NCBI RefSeq assembly: GCF_964204865.1
Contig: NC_135254.1
Coordinates: 23,469,313-23,533,312, forward strand
Length of the DNA: 64,000 bases
Direction: 5' to 3'
Source of the DNA: Styela clava
Lineage: Eukaryota; Chordata; Ascidiacea; Stolidobranchia; Styelidae
This document shows, one piece after another, positions 1 through 12,260 of the stretch. The notes below the pieces were generated by a model, which was not told where the DNA came from, ran no database searches, and worked only from the letters and a program-made list of their open reading frames with translations. A program made the translations under genes and the position numbers. The first letter of the stretch is position 1. The number at the start of each line of letters is the position of its first letter.

Positions 1-448
1 AGGGTATGCTAAAAACCTTATTAAACCAATGGCAAGCAAAATAAAATCTCAAATAATCGAAAACACTAACACTAACTAACCTACTCAACATCACTTTTTT
101 TTAGTTTTACTGGTAATGGTACGGTACCGTTCCCGAATTCTCGATACCAAAGTGACTATAACACTTTGATTTATAGACACTTAGCTCGATACCACAGCAG
201 TGCACACGCCCGATGGCGCTAGTACTTGACGAATGTGGGTGAACAATTTTATACTACTATATTTAAACTTTCCTCCCCTCATATAAAAAGTAAAAAAAAA
301 CTTTTTTTCTAAATATGGAAAATGAGAAACCCGATTTTGCAAGGAAGAATTAGTATTACAAAGACTTCAAATGCTCCACATTTACAAACAATTCTACATA
401 CTCACCTGTTTTTATACCAGGTTGATATTTCAGATCACTGAACGCTAG
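1..448. other. Left flank of the palindrome, no gene seen
   Basis: No supportable coding region. The stretch contains a short GGTACC-rich run near 119-135 like those in the palindrome spacer, and A/T homopolymer runs. It is not matched on the far side of the palindrome, because 21232 onward is unrelated to it. Confidence 0.6.
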
Positions 449-459
449 AGGAGGGTTGG

Positions 460-1270
460 TAGCATAAAAGTCATATTGGGGATGGCAAAATAGGGATGGC
501 GAAATACGGTCGAAAGGTGGCAGATTAGGGATGGCGAAATAGGGACGAAAAGCCAAATTGGGGATGGCAAAATGCGGTCGAAGCGTGGCAGATTAGGGAT
601 GGCGAAATACGGTCGAATGGTGGCAGATTAGGGATGGCAAAATGCGGTCGAAGCGTGGTGGCAGATTAGGGATGGCAAAATGCGGTCGATGGCTGTCACT
701 TTTTGCCAAATCGACTGTCATAATGCGCTGTTTAGTATACAGATAACAATAAACAATTGCCTCAAAATTACAAAGAAATATGGCCAAAGTGTTTAGATTT
801 GGGGCTGATGAAATGGATTAGTACCTGTCAAATTCGGGCTGGGAAAACACAGTCGATGAGTGTCAAAATGGGATGACGAAATGGGGTCGAAGCGTGGCAG
901 ATTACGGATGGCGAAATGCGGTTGAAGCGTGGCAGATTAGGGATGGCAAAATGCGGTCGAAGCGTGGTGGCAGATTAGGGATGGCAAAATGCGGTCGAAG
1001 CGTGGCAGATTAGGGATGGCAAAATGCGGTCGAAGCGTGGTGGCAGATTAGGGATGCCGAAATACGGTCGAAGCGTGGCAGGTTAGGGATGGCAAAATAC
1101 GGTCGAAGCGTGGCAGATTAGGGATGGCGAAATGCGGACGAAGCGTGTCAAATTGGGGGTGGCGAAATAGGGTCGATTCCTGTCAGGTTAGAGATGATGA
1201 AATATGGTCGATGCGTGTCAGATTAAGGAGGGCGAAATAGGGCAGTGGGTTGACGGGTGTCATGTTAAGG
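460..1270 (+). repeat. Minisatellite array, left outer end
   Basis: Degenerate tandem repeat of about 20-40 bp built on gcagattagggatggcaaa followed by atgcggtcgaagcgtgg. The first units (gtagcataaaagtcatat) mark the array edge. Copies drift towards 1270. The same array occurs at 10490-10800 in the same orientation, and at 20330-21220 and 24995-25300 inverted. Open frames here are by-products of the repeat. Confidence 0.9.
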
Positions 1271-1540
1271 ATGGCAAAATGCGTGTCAGATTTGGAAACG
1301 AACATTGTCAAATTTAAGGAACTAATCTGATCAGTGTTTCACATTTTAAAATTCATTTAAAAGGTATTGTCCGATTTTACATCGTGTCTTTATTTTATGA
1401 TTAATTTTAATGTTTTATATATTATTACATTTTTCTCATCAAGTCTTGAACATTTTTTTTATATTTTTCTGATTAATAATTTTAATACAATCTTTTAATG
1501 TTTGATATATTATTACGTTTCTCTCATCAAGTTTTGGGTA

Positions 1541-1642
1541 CTCCTGAAGTATGCGCACCAAGATGTCGCACAACCTGAACCCTAACCTGGTACACAACCT
1601 GAGTTCAGGTTGTGCGCCAGCTTGTTGCGCATATTTCAAGAG
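1541..1642. mobile_element. Short palindromic MITE (arm A copy 1)
   Basis: About 102 bp with imperfect terminal inverted repeats of about 38 bp: the left half reads agtatgcgcaccaagatg and the right half is its inverted counterpart. The core contains aaccctaacctgg. No clean target-site duplication was identified. The mirrored copy is at 19965-20066. Confidence 0.7.
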
Positions 1643-3559
1643 GTCTGCATTGGCTGGTATAGCATTGTGGATCGTGCCATCATTTATGAGGTCATATGTT
1701 TTATCTCTTTTGTCATGGAAATTTCAATTTTTTCCTGGTATTATTGTCCCTACAATTTTTTACGCCACCCCGAAGCCTGCGATATTTCTATTCCAAATAC
1801 TGTTATTAAACAATTCTTTTCAATTACAAATATTTTAAATTGCTCAAGTATATATGTAGAAGAATCCTGTTTTGCTTTAAAATATTTTGGCATAATTCAC
1901 GATCACACTGCATGCAGAGTTCATTCTCCGTGTTTCGTTAATTTCAATTCTCAAAATTTCTTTCGAAGTTAATTGGTTTTATAATTTGAATATAACCTTT
2001 TGATGTAAAGATGTGTTCGATATATTATGCTATAAAATGATTTTTATGATATTGGGTGAATTCCTATCTAGAGGAGAGTCTTTGAATAGGAATATACGTT
2101 GTAGTATTACTCACTTTTGTATAATATTATTCATGAAAACGCGACAAACTATTTGAACTGCGTAAAAATGAAAATGCGACTTTTGTATAACACTGGCAAA
2201 GAATCTACAAAAGGCAAGGTAATTAAACATAGGGATTTTGGTATAAACAGTTCAAAAACCAACTAATAGAAGATTTCAACCCAAAATGTTGGAAACCACC
2301 AAATTCATCCATTTTATCGTTTTTCAGAAAGAAAATGTCGAAGAATAGTTTGACTTTTTAGGAATCTTCTTGCATGCTTTACTTCTTGAGGAACATAATT
2401 ACCATTACTTGGTACAGAATCCAACCCATGTCTTACTGGATAGCGAAGGAGCAACTTATAAATTAATGTGTTACGTGTAACGCAAGTCTTGTTCTCTGTT
2501 GCAATTGAATTCCAAGCAAAGACGCATTTGCGACGAATTTTTCGTGCTGTTTGGAATAGGGTGGGTTAGACTTTGGTGCTATATATATCCGCATTGTTTA
2601 ATATTTAATGGTGCTTATAACTGGCGTAGTTTCGTGCACCGTTATTTCGCGTTCAAATGCGTTTGATGAGGGATTAATTTTGAGCTAGTAATACGTTCAA
2701 TATTCATATCTAATGATTGTAATATTTGTTCTGGTGAGTATAAGATACAAAAAGCCTTTCTAGATTTTCAATTGAAATCAAATGAAATTATACTTTCAAA
2801 AACTTATAGGCGAAATGTTTTGAAAACATTCTGCGCTGAGCAGGGTCTCTATAATTGTACGGACATTTAGCGAAATAAAGCCAGTGAAATACTTCCCTGA
2901 ATATTCGACATTTACACTGGAGTCAAATTACTACTAATCTGCAACTGAAAATTTTCAACCTAAGTGTTTTTGAACTTTACAAAACAATCTCAAACATGTG
3001 ATGGTCAGAAAACGCTAATGTTTCATGTAGTAGTCAGGGAACACGCAATTTGATGGGTTAGTCTAGCAGGAATGGCGAACCTTTTTAAAGAATTGGGTCG
3101 AAAATTATTGTTGTATTGTAGAAAAGAAGACTGTGGTTCGTAGACAGGGTTGTCCAAAACGAATCAAATATTCGAATACATTTTCGGCTGATTTTCGAAT
3201 AATATATAGTCTCTTTTCATCGTAAACACGGTTTTTCGTTTTTGCGGGAATCTTCAAACGATTTTACACATTCATTTCCATTACGTCAAGAAATTGAAGA
3301 TTATTCAATGTCGTAATTGTTATGATACCCAATAAATTGTCGCAAGTCGGAAAACAAGTCGATTTATTAGAGAAAATAATCAATACTTTTTCCCGCTTTA
3401 TGGCAAATAATTTTGATAATGATATTTGAAAGTTTCGACTTTTTACTGGGATGATTTTCTGTTGTGCAAATTATTCATATCCATGACCGATACCAGCATA
3501 TAAAATTATTATGCGTTATTAATTTAGTTTTGTTTAACGTAACTTATGGTTGCGACGAC
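1643..3559. other. Arm A non-coding stretch
   Basis: No gene seen. Around 3147-3200 lies a hAT-like terminus, cagggttgtccaaaacgaat, followed by repeated ttcgaat motifs, but I found no matching opposite end. The mirrored sequence in arm B is about 18060-19964. Confidence 0.5.
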
Positions 3560-4040
3560 AATTTGTGAGCATAAAATGTGTAGTGAACTGCCCGATATTA
3601 TTCATTCTTGATTCCTATTTTTGGATTTACTGAATAATAAAAGTATTATTACTCTGAAATCTACTGGAATTTGTGGACTCAAAATGTGTGGCAAGGTGCC
3701 CGAATATAATTAATTGCTGATTCGTATTTTCGTATTCACAAAATAATATTACTCAAAAATACACTACACGGACTTAAAATGTGTGGTAAAGTGCCCGAAT
3801 ATAATTAATTGCTGATTCGTATTCACAAAATAATAAAAGTATTATTACTCCAAAATACAACGGCAATTTGTGGGCTTAAAATGTGTGGTAAAGTGTCCGA
3901 ATATAATTAATTGCTGATTCGTATTTTCGTATTCACAAAATAATAAAAGTATTATTACTCCAAAATACAACGGCAATTTGTGGGCTTAAAATGTGTGGTA
4001 AAGTGCCCGAATATAATTAATTTTTGATTCGTATTTTCAG
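3560..4040 (+). repeat. Tandem repeat of 100-110 bp (arm A)
   Basis: Four to five head-to-tail copies share atttgtgggcttaaaatg, then gtggtaaagtgcccgaata, then attcgtattttcg. The two best copies, near 3861 and 3971, are 110 bp apart. The first copy near 3560 is the most divergent. The inverted counterpart is at about 17580-18060. Confidence 0.8.
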
Positions 4041-4390
4041 ACTCTTGGAAGAATTGTCCCAAGTCGGAAAAATAATTTATACTTTATCCCGCTTTTTGGC
4101 AAATAATTTGAATAATGGTTGGTATTTGAAAGTATGAATTTTTTACCAGGATGATTTTGTGTTGCGCCAAATATTCAAATCCATGACCGATACCACTATT
4201 TCAAATGCCTTGCCATATTAATTTAAATCTGTTAACGTAACTAACTCATGATTACGTCGACTTATAAAAGAATAAAAGCGTTACTATCCTAAAATATATA
4301 TCGCAGTAATCTGTGAATATGAAATGCTTGGTAATATAGCCAGTTATTCCATTGTTTATTGCATGCAAATTCCTTCGCATATTATAGATA

Positions 4391-6046
4391 GGGGTGGGCA
4401 AAATCGAATATTTTTTTCGAATCGAATAGTTCGAATATTTTTAACGAATACCGAATAGTCGAATAACGAATATTTTTTTATACACAACAGGAGGTCTACA
4501 ACGTCGGTCGATACTCCCTTTGAAAATTAATAAAGACATTGAAAAATCGGCTACAAAGCGTTTTTTACTGGTTAATTTCGTCATAATCATGATTGTTTTT
4601 GTCACCGTGACCGTTTTTGCGGTGATATATAATCTATAATACCGCCCTTTCTGTTATTTGCAAGTATTAATTCTTTCGCGTCGGCGGACATCGACGTTTA
4701 TATTTCGGGTTTACCCATGCGTTCACGTCGGCAACAGCTGTTAAAACCATTAGGGATTGATGTAAAAACCCAAATTAATATTATTCTAATTTTTATCATT
4801 TGCGTTAGCTTTCATATTACTTATCAACGTTTGTAAATTTACCGTCACAATATTAAGCGAACGGTGATATTATTATCGATACCGGGATGCAGATATTTAT
4901 TAAGACAATACCGTAATTAACTTTGCTATGCTTTTCTATGGTGTCTATGTTACTTTACAGATAAACCTCGCAGAGCTGCGATTGCGTCAATCCCGAATGT
5001 TGATTTAAAATAGTGACTAAATAATTCGGCAATAAAGGCATTTCTGCGTGGCCATATGACGAGATGACGTTAATACAGCGCTTCTTGAATAATAATTTGC
5101 ATATGCGACCTAATGCTGAAAAAATTGCACTTTTGTGCCTAATAGATGGCCAGGCGCTATTTATAACTAATTCTTCCAAGTTCCGACGTTTTCTTTCAAC
5201 AAACCGCGCGGTCATTATAGCTAATATCGTTACCGAGTAATTCACAATTTGATTTACGGAATTTGCGAATTCACTTTTACTTCTCTTGACAATTTTGACA
5301 ATGTCACGCCCTATTTATTAGTGCAAAAATGCTCAAAATATAACGAATGTAATCATTTCCGACGATACAACAATTCGTAAACGAGACAGTGCGCGTTGTT
5401 ACATCGAAATTCACGATTGATTTTACGCCATACTCCTGTTCACGATTTCTACACTCCACCCGCCATGCATGCCCGAGTGAAATGTTTACACTTTCGAAAC
5501 ATTATTTGGTCAAGAATGAAAGGGATCACCAAAGAATTATTTGAAAGTACATTAAAAGAACTATGTCCTGCCATTTCTTTTCTGGTCATAGCTTGTTCGT
5601 GTTATACTATGTATATATGGTTTCACGCAAAAGTTAATTCAACTTTTAATTTTCGTTAAACAAATTCATGTTTGGTTCATTCATGAAACGGCTAATCACG
5701 TGCCGCCAATCATACGGAGTTTAAAATCTGGAATATTTATTTTAAATACCTCATCTGATTTAACGTTTCTAAATTTAGGGAACGGTGTCGGTACCTCTTT
5801 GTGCAACATAGGGAATTGAAATGAACGATCAAAACGCAAAGAAAACAAATAACACCACAACGCAAAAACGATTTTTCAAATTTGTCTGTTAGCGAGCGAG
5901 CTTGTAGGTGAATTCTCGCGCAATTCACGATCGGTTCACAGACGTTCCGTATCCAAGCGAAGCGACGCAGATCACGTGGTACCCGATATTCGAATAGTAA
6001 AATGCCATTCGAATAATTCAATATTCGAATATTTCGCCCAGCCCTA
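4391..6046. mobile_element. Non-autonomous hAT-like element (arm A)
   Basis: The left end ggggtgggcaaaatcgaata and the right end, inverted as gggctgggcgaaatattcga, are imperfect terminal inverted repeats. They are flanked by the direct repeat attatagata (4381-4390 and 6047-6056), consistent with a target-site duplication of 8-10 bp. The interior has no recognisable transposase. A 143-codon frame at 5737-6168 overruns the element's end, so I do not treat it as a gene. The mirrored copy at 15731-17407 shares the same flanks. Confidence 0.7.
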
Positions 6047-7284
6047 ATTATAGATAAGCGTTTTTTGAACTTCAAATGTATTCGAAACAGTGAACTATTC
6101 GGTATTGGCCACTCGTAGGTATTTAATTGATGAGAAACCCGCTGCCGCAATTTTTCCGTGAGACTCATAATCTTTGAAGTTGAAAGACTAAGGTAATATC
6201 TTGTACTCGATTTTATGTAATTTGTGTAATACTAATTACCGAAATATGTTCCAACGCTACGGTAAATATTCCCGTGGTTTCAAAAGAGCTTTGAAACGGG
6301 ATTTCACTGTATGAGAATTGCATTTTTAGATTGGCTTTCTGCCATGTTGAAGTCACTACCACTCTAATCACAACCCCCTAACGACTACGTGATTGAAGAG
6401 GCGTTAGAAACTCTTCATTTCATTTTCAGTTTTCCACGATAAAAACAGTGAATGAGGAGGCCTCTTTATTTCATTTTATTCAGTTTTCCACGATAAAAAC
6501 AATCTCAAAACTTTCCAAGACTAGACTAACATTGAAAACATATTGAACGGTATATATGTAGGGATGAATTAAATGTCCCCGAACTAAATGACCAGAGAGT
6601 TTGACAAGCCCGTGAATCGATGCACTAAGAACGACCAGAGATCGTAGGTTTTATGGTATTTTCAAATTTGAGGTAATGGCATTGGTTACTTAAGATATGT
6701 AAATGGTGAAGGACTCAAAGTAAGGTATAAGGCATTAAAAAGTGGTATAATGGTCTAGTTGTTGTCACTAAGTAGGTTTAAAAAAATCATCATCATCAAT
6801 CATTTCAAAATTGAGCAACATTAAAGTTGGCTCATGTAATATGATATGATTTTGAAAGTTTTATATTATAGAAACGAAAGCGCACTGACATGAGAGTGAG
6901 AGTATATTCCTTCAAACGGCCAGAATGAATCATGTATACAGCACCTAATGAAAGTGATGAATTGAATATTCCCGTTTTTGAAGAAATACCGTTCACAAGC
7001 AGAAGAAATATATGACATTGGAAGGCATAGAGAGTGAGGGATAAATGCTAATTGGAGTGCTTAGTATCAGCAATAGTGTCAGCATCAGCATTTCCCTGAT
7101 TACAGGGAATTAATAAAAATAGAAGAAAGAACACCAATGTTAAATTATAAATTACAATAGTTTTTCATTCTGCTTTTAAGAAAATTACAAGCAGGACATT
7201 CATGAGAAAACATGCAAATGTTAGTGAACGATGCATGTTTATTCATACATGCGCGCAAGAAAGAAGTTGTAAACGGAAATAAAG
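6047..7284. other. Arm A non-coding stretch
   Basis: No gene or structured repeat recognised. It contains a short duplicated motif, ttttccacgataaaaaca, near 6430 and 6482. Confidence 0.5.
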
Positions 7285-7471
7285 GGTGACCGTACATTTG
7301 AACCCATGCGTATATCCACGGGTTCAATCTATATGCGGGTGCTAAAACCCATGGGTTAGGGTTAGTATGGGTTTAACTATCCGTGAAACAAAAAAAATTC
7401 CATAGGTGCAATAGCATACAGGTGCAATTGTCATGGGTTCAAATGTACGTGGGTTCAAATGTAATGGAACC
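7285..7471. mobile_element. MITE with 9-bp TSD (arm A copy)
   Basis: 187 bp. The terminal inverted repeats are ggtgaccgtacatttgaacc on the left and ggttccattacatttgaacc read inward from the right. It is flanked by an exact 9-bp target-site duplication gaaataaag (7276-7284, 7472-7480). The right part holds a repeated gggttcaaatgtac unit. There is no coding capacity. It is the same family as 14276-14478 and 31068-31238. Confidence 0.9.
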
Positions 7472-8346
7472 GAAATAAAGAGATGACATTTGAGATAACA
7501 TGAAGCACATAATTTGAGATGACATGATGCTATAAAGATATCGGGTATGAATGCAAAATGGGAAATCCTACATCATTTACAGTAAGGTTCAAAATGTGAA
7601 CACAAAAATTGGGATATCCAACCAATACAAAATTATTACATTTTGAGAAATTAATTTACAATATTTTATAATAATGAAAGCATATAACACCAGTATATCA
7701 TATTGATTCGAAATGTTGTCACACAATTACATGTGTTTCCATGCATAGTTTGGCATATTAAAACATGAACTTAACCAAAGGACTTAGTAAATGCTAGGAC
7801 ATTATCTGGGGGAAGACATATTTTCACTGCAAGCTTTCATGATTACACACTGAAAACTATTGCTACAGAAAGTAATCAGGAAGTTCATTATAGAATATAT
7901 ATAACAGCATATGCACCCACCCACATAAATAACAAGTTTATCTTATAACAAGAACAAAATAACACAGTATGGAGTAGTAGCAGAGAAATTGTTATTTTAG
8001 GATTGCAGACAATGCATTAGTACAAAGTGGTTATGATTCATGAATGAAAATCAGATCTTATTGATTGACTTCAAAACAAACAAGGACTAGACAAAGTATA
8101 AAATATCGTGTACACAAATGCTACAGTCCCCATAAATAGTGTTTAATAATTGGCAAAAAATACTGAAAGCAAATTAAAACATAATTCTGTATCTTGGAAA
8201 AATGTAATCTCAAACAAATACAATTTAGTATGTTGCACGTTATTAGAAGAAAAAAATAAATATTTGGAATTTGTGTACACAAGTTGAAGTCAGTGACATT
8301 AATTTGAACAGTAGCACAAATAGAGCTATTAGGTTATTAAACGACG
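7472..8346. other. Arm A non-coding stretch
   Basis: AT-rich sequence without a supportable gene, mirrored at about 13398-14275. Confidence 0.5.
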
Positions 8347-8450
8347 CTTCCGTAGTATGTGCACTGAGATGGCGTACAACCTGATAACCCTAACCTAGTA
8401 CACATACTATGTTCAGGCTGTGTGCCATCTTGGTGCACTTGCTGGGACGG
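8347..8450. mobile_element. Short palindromic MITE (arm A copy 2)
   Basis: Imperfect palindrome of about 100 bp. One half reads agtatgtgcactgagatgg and the other, inverted, reads agcaagtgcaccaagatgg. The core again contains aaccctaacct. It is related to 1541-1642 and mirrored at about 13296-13397. Confidence 0.65.
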
Positions 8451-9414
8451 GATGCACACACGGGAGCACCTATTAAACATATAAAGGTATTCAATCTCAG
8501 CGATTGTGTGATCTCAGTGATTTTAGGTAGGGTTAGGAACTGAATTTTATGAGAATGTCTTCAAGACACGAAAATGGAAATCACAAAAGTAAGTGAGATT
8601 GCATACTAGTGGCAAGTCGAAATGATAAAATATTTGTGGAAGTAAAGGATCGGACCAGGAGAATGCACTCTTTCAAATGTTTGTGTAAATAAAATGATAA
8701 CTATAGGGCTGACTATGTGCTATTAGGTGAAATCTATGAAAAAGTTGATCTGTCATAAAAATGTTTAGATTAGCTGGATGGATAACCTTGGATGCAACAA
8801 TTGGAATACAGTTTTCATAAAAAACAGTAGCAATAAATAAACTATAAAACAAGATTAACAATGAGAGTGATTTTTATGATTGATCCAAGTTACATTAACA
8901 AAAATAGGAAAATTATTTTAATAGAAGCAATTATGGCAAATAAACAACTCTTACTAACATATGGATTAGCAAACATACACTAAAGTTTAATGTTTTATAT
9001 GCCCTTTACAAATAACAAGTTTAGGTCTAATTTCTCATTTAACATTTGCCTTATAAGCTAAAATGCTGAATAAATATTAAATATTACTAGATTAGAATGG
9101 TTTCTTTATGAAATTTGAACATAATCATATTCAAAGAACTAGTGAAATACTACACGAAGCTATTGTGTTAGAAAGTATCTTCAATACATTTTTGTACCAG
9201 GGTAAAGTTACTATAACAAAATAGGAACCTCTATCAGCTGAACGATTATTATCTCTTTTTAATGAATTGTCCGAAGCAATGATCAGCAATGATACCAAAT
9301 CTGAACTGAAACGTAAGTTTCAGCACTTCAAATTCATAAACATTCTCAAGTTTCAGAATATTTGCAGATTGAACCAATACACAGTAGAGTATGAGAGCCG
9401 GTCATCAACTTCAA
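8451..9414. other. Arm A non-coding stretch
   Basis: No gene seen, only very AT-rich sequence with short frames. Mirrored in arm B at about 12330-13295. Confidence 0.5.
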
Positions 9415-9900
9415 AACACAGTTTTGAAGTACAGAGATAGTTTTGGAGATAAAACTATATTAAGTCCCATGTCACAATTCATTTGTGGGCATGTAGTGGA
9501 CATATGGATCGTTTTGTTATTATGTTGTTGTTCTTTGACACATATTGAAAAACCGCTTTTCTTGTTGATTACTGGACGAATTGCTTTGAAATTTTCAATG
9601 GTTTAAGATTGATTTGCCTGAAGGCTATTACTTTCATATATTTCCAATATTTCTGAGAGCTGCATGGAATTCATTTCTTTTGTGCTATGACCTCATCAAA
9701 AATTGCCACCATGTGGCGGTTCATCGTGCGAGCGAGTCACGAGGTCAGCGAACATTGGTGCTTCTAGTGTTTAGCGAACCGTCAAAGGTAAGCTGGACTA
9801 CTGCTTCGCTCAGGCTGTGTGTCCATATATTTGAGCATCGCTCTGATTTTCTGGCACAAATAGACTCACTTCAGTCATTGCAGCAATATCCCTAAAGACT
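9415..9900 (+). repeat. Dispersed repeat related to the 26.1-kb hAT MITE
   Basis: The internal segment with ttattatgttgttgttcttt, then attgctttgaaattttca and aaggctattacttt is shared with 26190-26340. Inverted or partial versions occur at 11830-12260, 28300-28530 and 32080-32130. No terminal inverted repeats were found for this copy. Confidence 0.55.
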
Positions 9901-9999
9901 AGATAACCTTAATCTTCATATCTGAAATTATATCAAAATACTTGACAGAGTTTCAAGTAGTCATTATAGACTTAATGTCATTTACGATAAAATTTTATA

Positions 10000-10345
10000 A
10001 TGGAATTGGAAGTTCGGAGCTTTTACTACAGTTAATTAACATGATATGTGTCTCGCTCGGATTAACGATAGGATCTACATATCTATCCCAGGAGAGAGAT
10101 AATGGACCAGATGGTGGAGGAAGCTGTAACCGACCAGCGGTTATGTGAACCACCCAACTGCGACGAGGAGTCCAGTAATCCTCTCGCACATAACCATGGG
10201 GTGACGAGCGTATTCCTAACGATCTCCACATTTAAACCTGCGAACCTACACAGACTGACATAGTGTAAGTAATAAGAGGTGCGATGCCAAGCTTATTCCG
10301 CTTACAGGCTTAGCACGATGAGCCACACCACTGCTAATTTGAAGT
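10000..10345 (-). mobile_element. Possible tRNA-derived SINE (arm A)
   Basis: Read on the minus strand, this block starts with a tRNA-A-box-like tggctcatcgtgctaagc and continues to a B-box-like ggttcgcaggtttaaatg. A conserved non-coding body follows (near 10000-10200). The A-to-B spacing is longer than usual and no poly(A) or TSD is clear. The mirrored copy is at 11391-11740. Confidence 0.35.
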
Positions 10346-10486
10346 CAGACAATTCAGCAATTAAATATACCGGTATCAAATAGTTAGAATGCATATTAAC
10401 ATTTTGCTTAGGTCTGCGGAGTTCACTCAAACAGTCAAATGTCTTTAGCAGTTTCACTTTTTAGTTTATCGCTCGCTCCACACAAT

Positions 10487-11239
10487 GCCTATAGTGGTGG
10501 TAGCATAAAAGTCATATAGGGGATGGCAGAATAGGGATGGCAAAATACGGTCGAAAGGTGGCAGATTAGGGATGGCAAAATAGGGTCGAAAAGTCAAATT
10601 GGGGATGGCGAAATGCGGTCGAAGCGTGGCAGATTAGGGATGGCGAAATGCGGTCGAATGGTGGCAGATTAGGGATGGCAAAATGCGGTCGAAGCGTGGT
10701 GGCAGATTAGGGATGGCAAAATGCGGTCGAAGTGTAGTGGCAGATTAGGGATGGCAAAATGCGGTCGAATTGTGGTGGCAGATTAGGGATGGCGACTTTG
10801 AGAAAGTGAAGGGCATGGTGTCAGTGGTACCGTACGAACATTTTAAGGTTCTTAAGTTTAGCATGTAGCCTGAATGTATCTGCATATGCCAGGATACGGT
10901 ACGGAAATAGGTACCACCTACCGGTACCGTAGTGAGTACCGGTTCCGGTATGTGGCCCATTACAGCATTAATCTGCCAAGGCTAATCCAGTCCCTGACGG
11001 CATGGGCAGCGTAGAGAATGGCAGTAGACAGAAAATACGGTAAGAGATTTAACATTCTTCTGGTCCAAATTAGGCTACTCTGGCAGTTGTTTTGGTGGTA
11101 ATTACAAGGACAGTACGGTACCGGTACCGTACCAGATACGGTACGGTATGCCTTCGTGGTGGAATTATTGTGTGGCAAGATGTAGGCACGAACACGGTAC
11201 CGATATGTCAAATTGGGACTGGTAGGTACCAGTTAACAT
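10487..11239 (+). repeat. Central spacer of the palindrome (minisatellite plus GGTACC-rich segment)
   Basis: About 750 bp. It begins with ctatagtggtggtagcataa, then the minisatellite array (to about 10796). A unique segment containing gagaaagtgaagggcatgg follows, then a stretch dense in overlapping GGTACC/ACCGGT hexamers (10860-11230). An inverted, internally shortened copy is at 24706-25308. A fragment of its right side is at 21231-21401. Confidence 0.85.
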
Positions 11240-11390
11240 TGCGGCATTGTGTGGAGCAAGCGATAAACTAAAAAGTGAAACTGCTAAAGCCATTTGACTG
11301 TTTGAGTGAACTCCGCAGACCTAAGCAAAAAGTTAATATGCATTCTAACTATTTGATATATTTAATTGCTGAATTGTCTAACTTCAAATT

Positions 11391-11740
11391 AGCAGTGGTG
11401 TGGCTCATCGTGCTAAGCCTGTAAGCGGAATAAGCTTGGCATCGCACCTCTTATTAATTACACTATGTCAGTCTGTGTAGGTTCGCAGGTTTAAATGTGG
11501 AGATCGTTAGGAATACGCTCGTCACCCCATGGTTATGTGCGAGAGGATTACTGGACTCCTCGTCGCAGTTGGGTGGTTCACATAACCGCTGGTCGGTTAC
11601 AGCTTCCTCCACCATCTGGTCCATTATCTCTCTCCTGGGATAGATATGTAGATCCTATCGGTAATCCGAGCGAGACACATGTCATGTTAATTAACTGTAG
11701 TAAAAGCCCCGAACTTCCAATTCCATTATAAAATTTTATC
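11391..11740 (+). mobile_element. Possible tRNA-derived SINE (arm B)
   Basis: Mirror of 10000-10345. The A-box-like segment is near 11399-11420 and the B-box-like ggttcgcaggtttaaatg near 11479-11496. A body that includes a 78-codon frame follows; I read the frame as incidental, because both arms carry it and it matches nothing I know. Confidence 0.35.
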
Positions 11741-11829
11741 GTAAATGACATTAAGTCTATAATGACTACTTGAAACTCTGTCAAGTATTTTGATATAATT
11801 TCAGATATGAAGATTAAGGTTATCTAGTC

Positions 11830-12260
11830 TTTAGGGATATTGCTGCAATGACTGAAGTGAGTCTATTTGTGCCAGAAAGGGGATCAAGAACTTTATAGTT
11901 TGCACTTTCAACAAGAGAGCGATGCTCAAATATATGGACACGCAGCCTGAGCGAAGCAGTAGTCCAGCTTACCTTTGACGGTTCGCTAAACACTAGAAGC
12001 ACCAATGTTCGCTGACCTCGTGACTCGCTGCGCACGATGAACCGCCACATGGTGGCAATTTTTGATGAGGTCATAGCACAAAAGAAATGAATTCCATGCA
12101 GAAATATTGGAAATATATGGAAGTAATAGCCTTCAGGCAAATCAATCTTAAACCATTGAAAATTTCAAAGCAATTCGTCCAGTAATCAACGAGAAAAGCA
12201 GTTTTTCAATAGGTGTCAAAGAACAACAACATAATAACAAAACGATCCATAGGTCCACTA
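11830..12260 (-). repeat. Dispersed repeat, arm B copy
   Basis: Inverted counterpart of 9415-9900. Short frames here are repeat-derived. Confidence 0.5.

Larger units (their letters stand above)
449..10486 (+). repeat. Arm A of a giant inverted repeat
   Basis: This arm reads as the reverse complement of 11240-21231 over its whole length. Anchors include the tandem arrays, the MITEs at 1541 and 8347, the hAT-like element at 4391, the 9-bp-TSD MITE at 7285 and the SINE-like block near 10000. Paired coordinates sum to about 21600-21780, so only small indels separate the arms. The outer boundary is the sequence gaggagggttggtag at 449-463, mirrored at 21217-21231. The inner boundary is at the motif gtctttagcagtttcac (starting near 10440). 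No open frame in it looks like a gene. Similarity by eye is high but not perfect, with scattered substitutions and short indels. Confidence 0.93.

Noticed and set aside
1551..1972. Two overlapping frames of 95 and 120 codons, mirrored in arm B
   Set aside because: They begin inside a palindromic MITE, overlap each other and have no family match.
5737..6168. 143-codon minus frame in arm A
   Set aside because: Crosses the boundary of the hAT-like element and is broken in the mirrored arm copy.
9995..10231. 78-codon frame, mirrored at 11495-11731
   Set aside because: Lies in a SINE-like repeat, and its overlapping opposite frame is equally open. No protein family resemblance.
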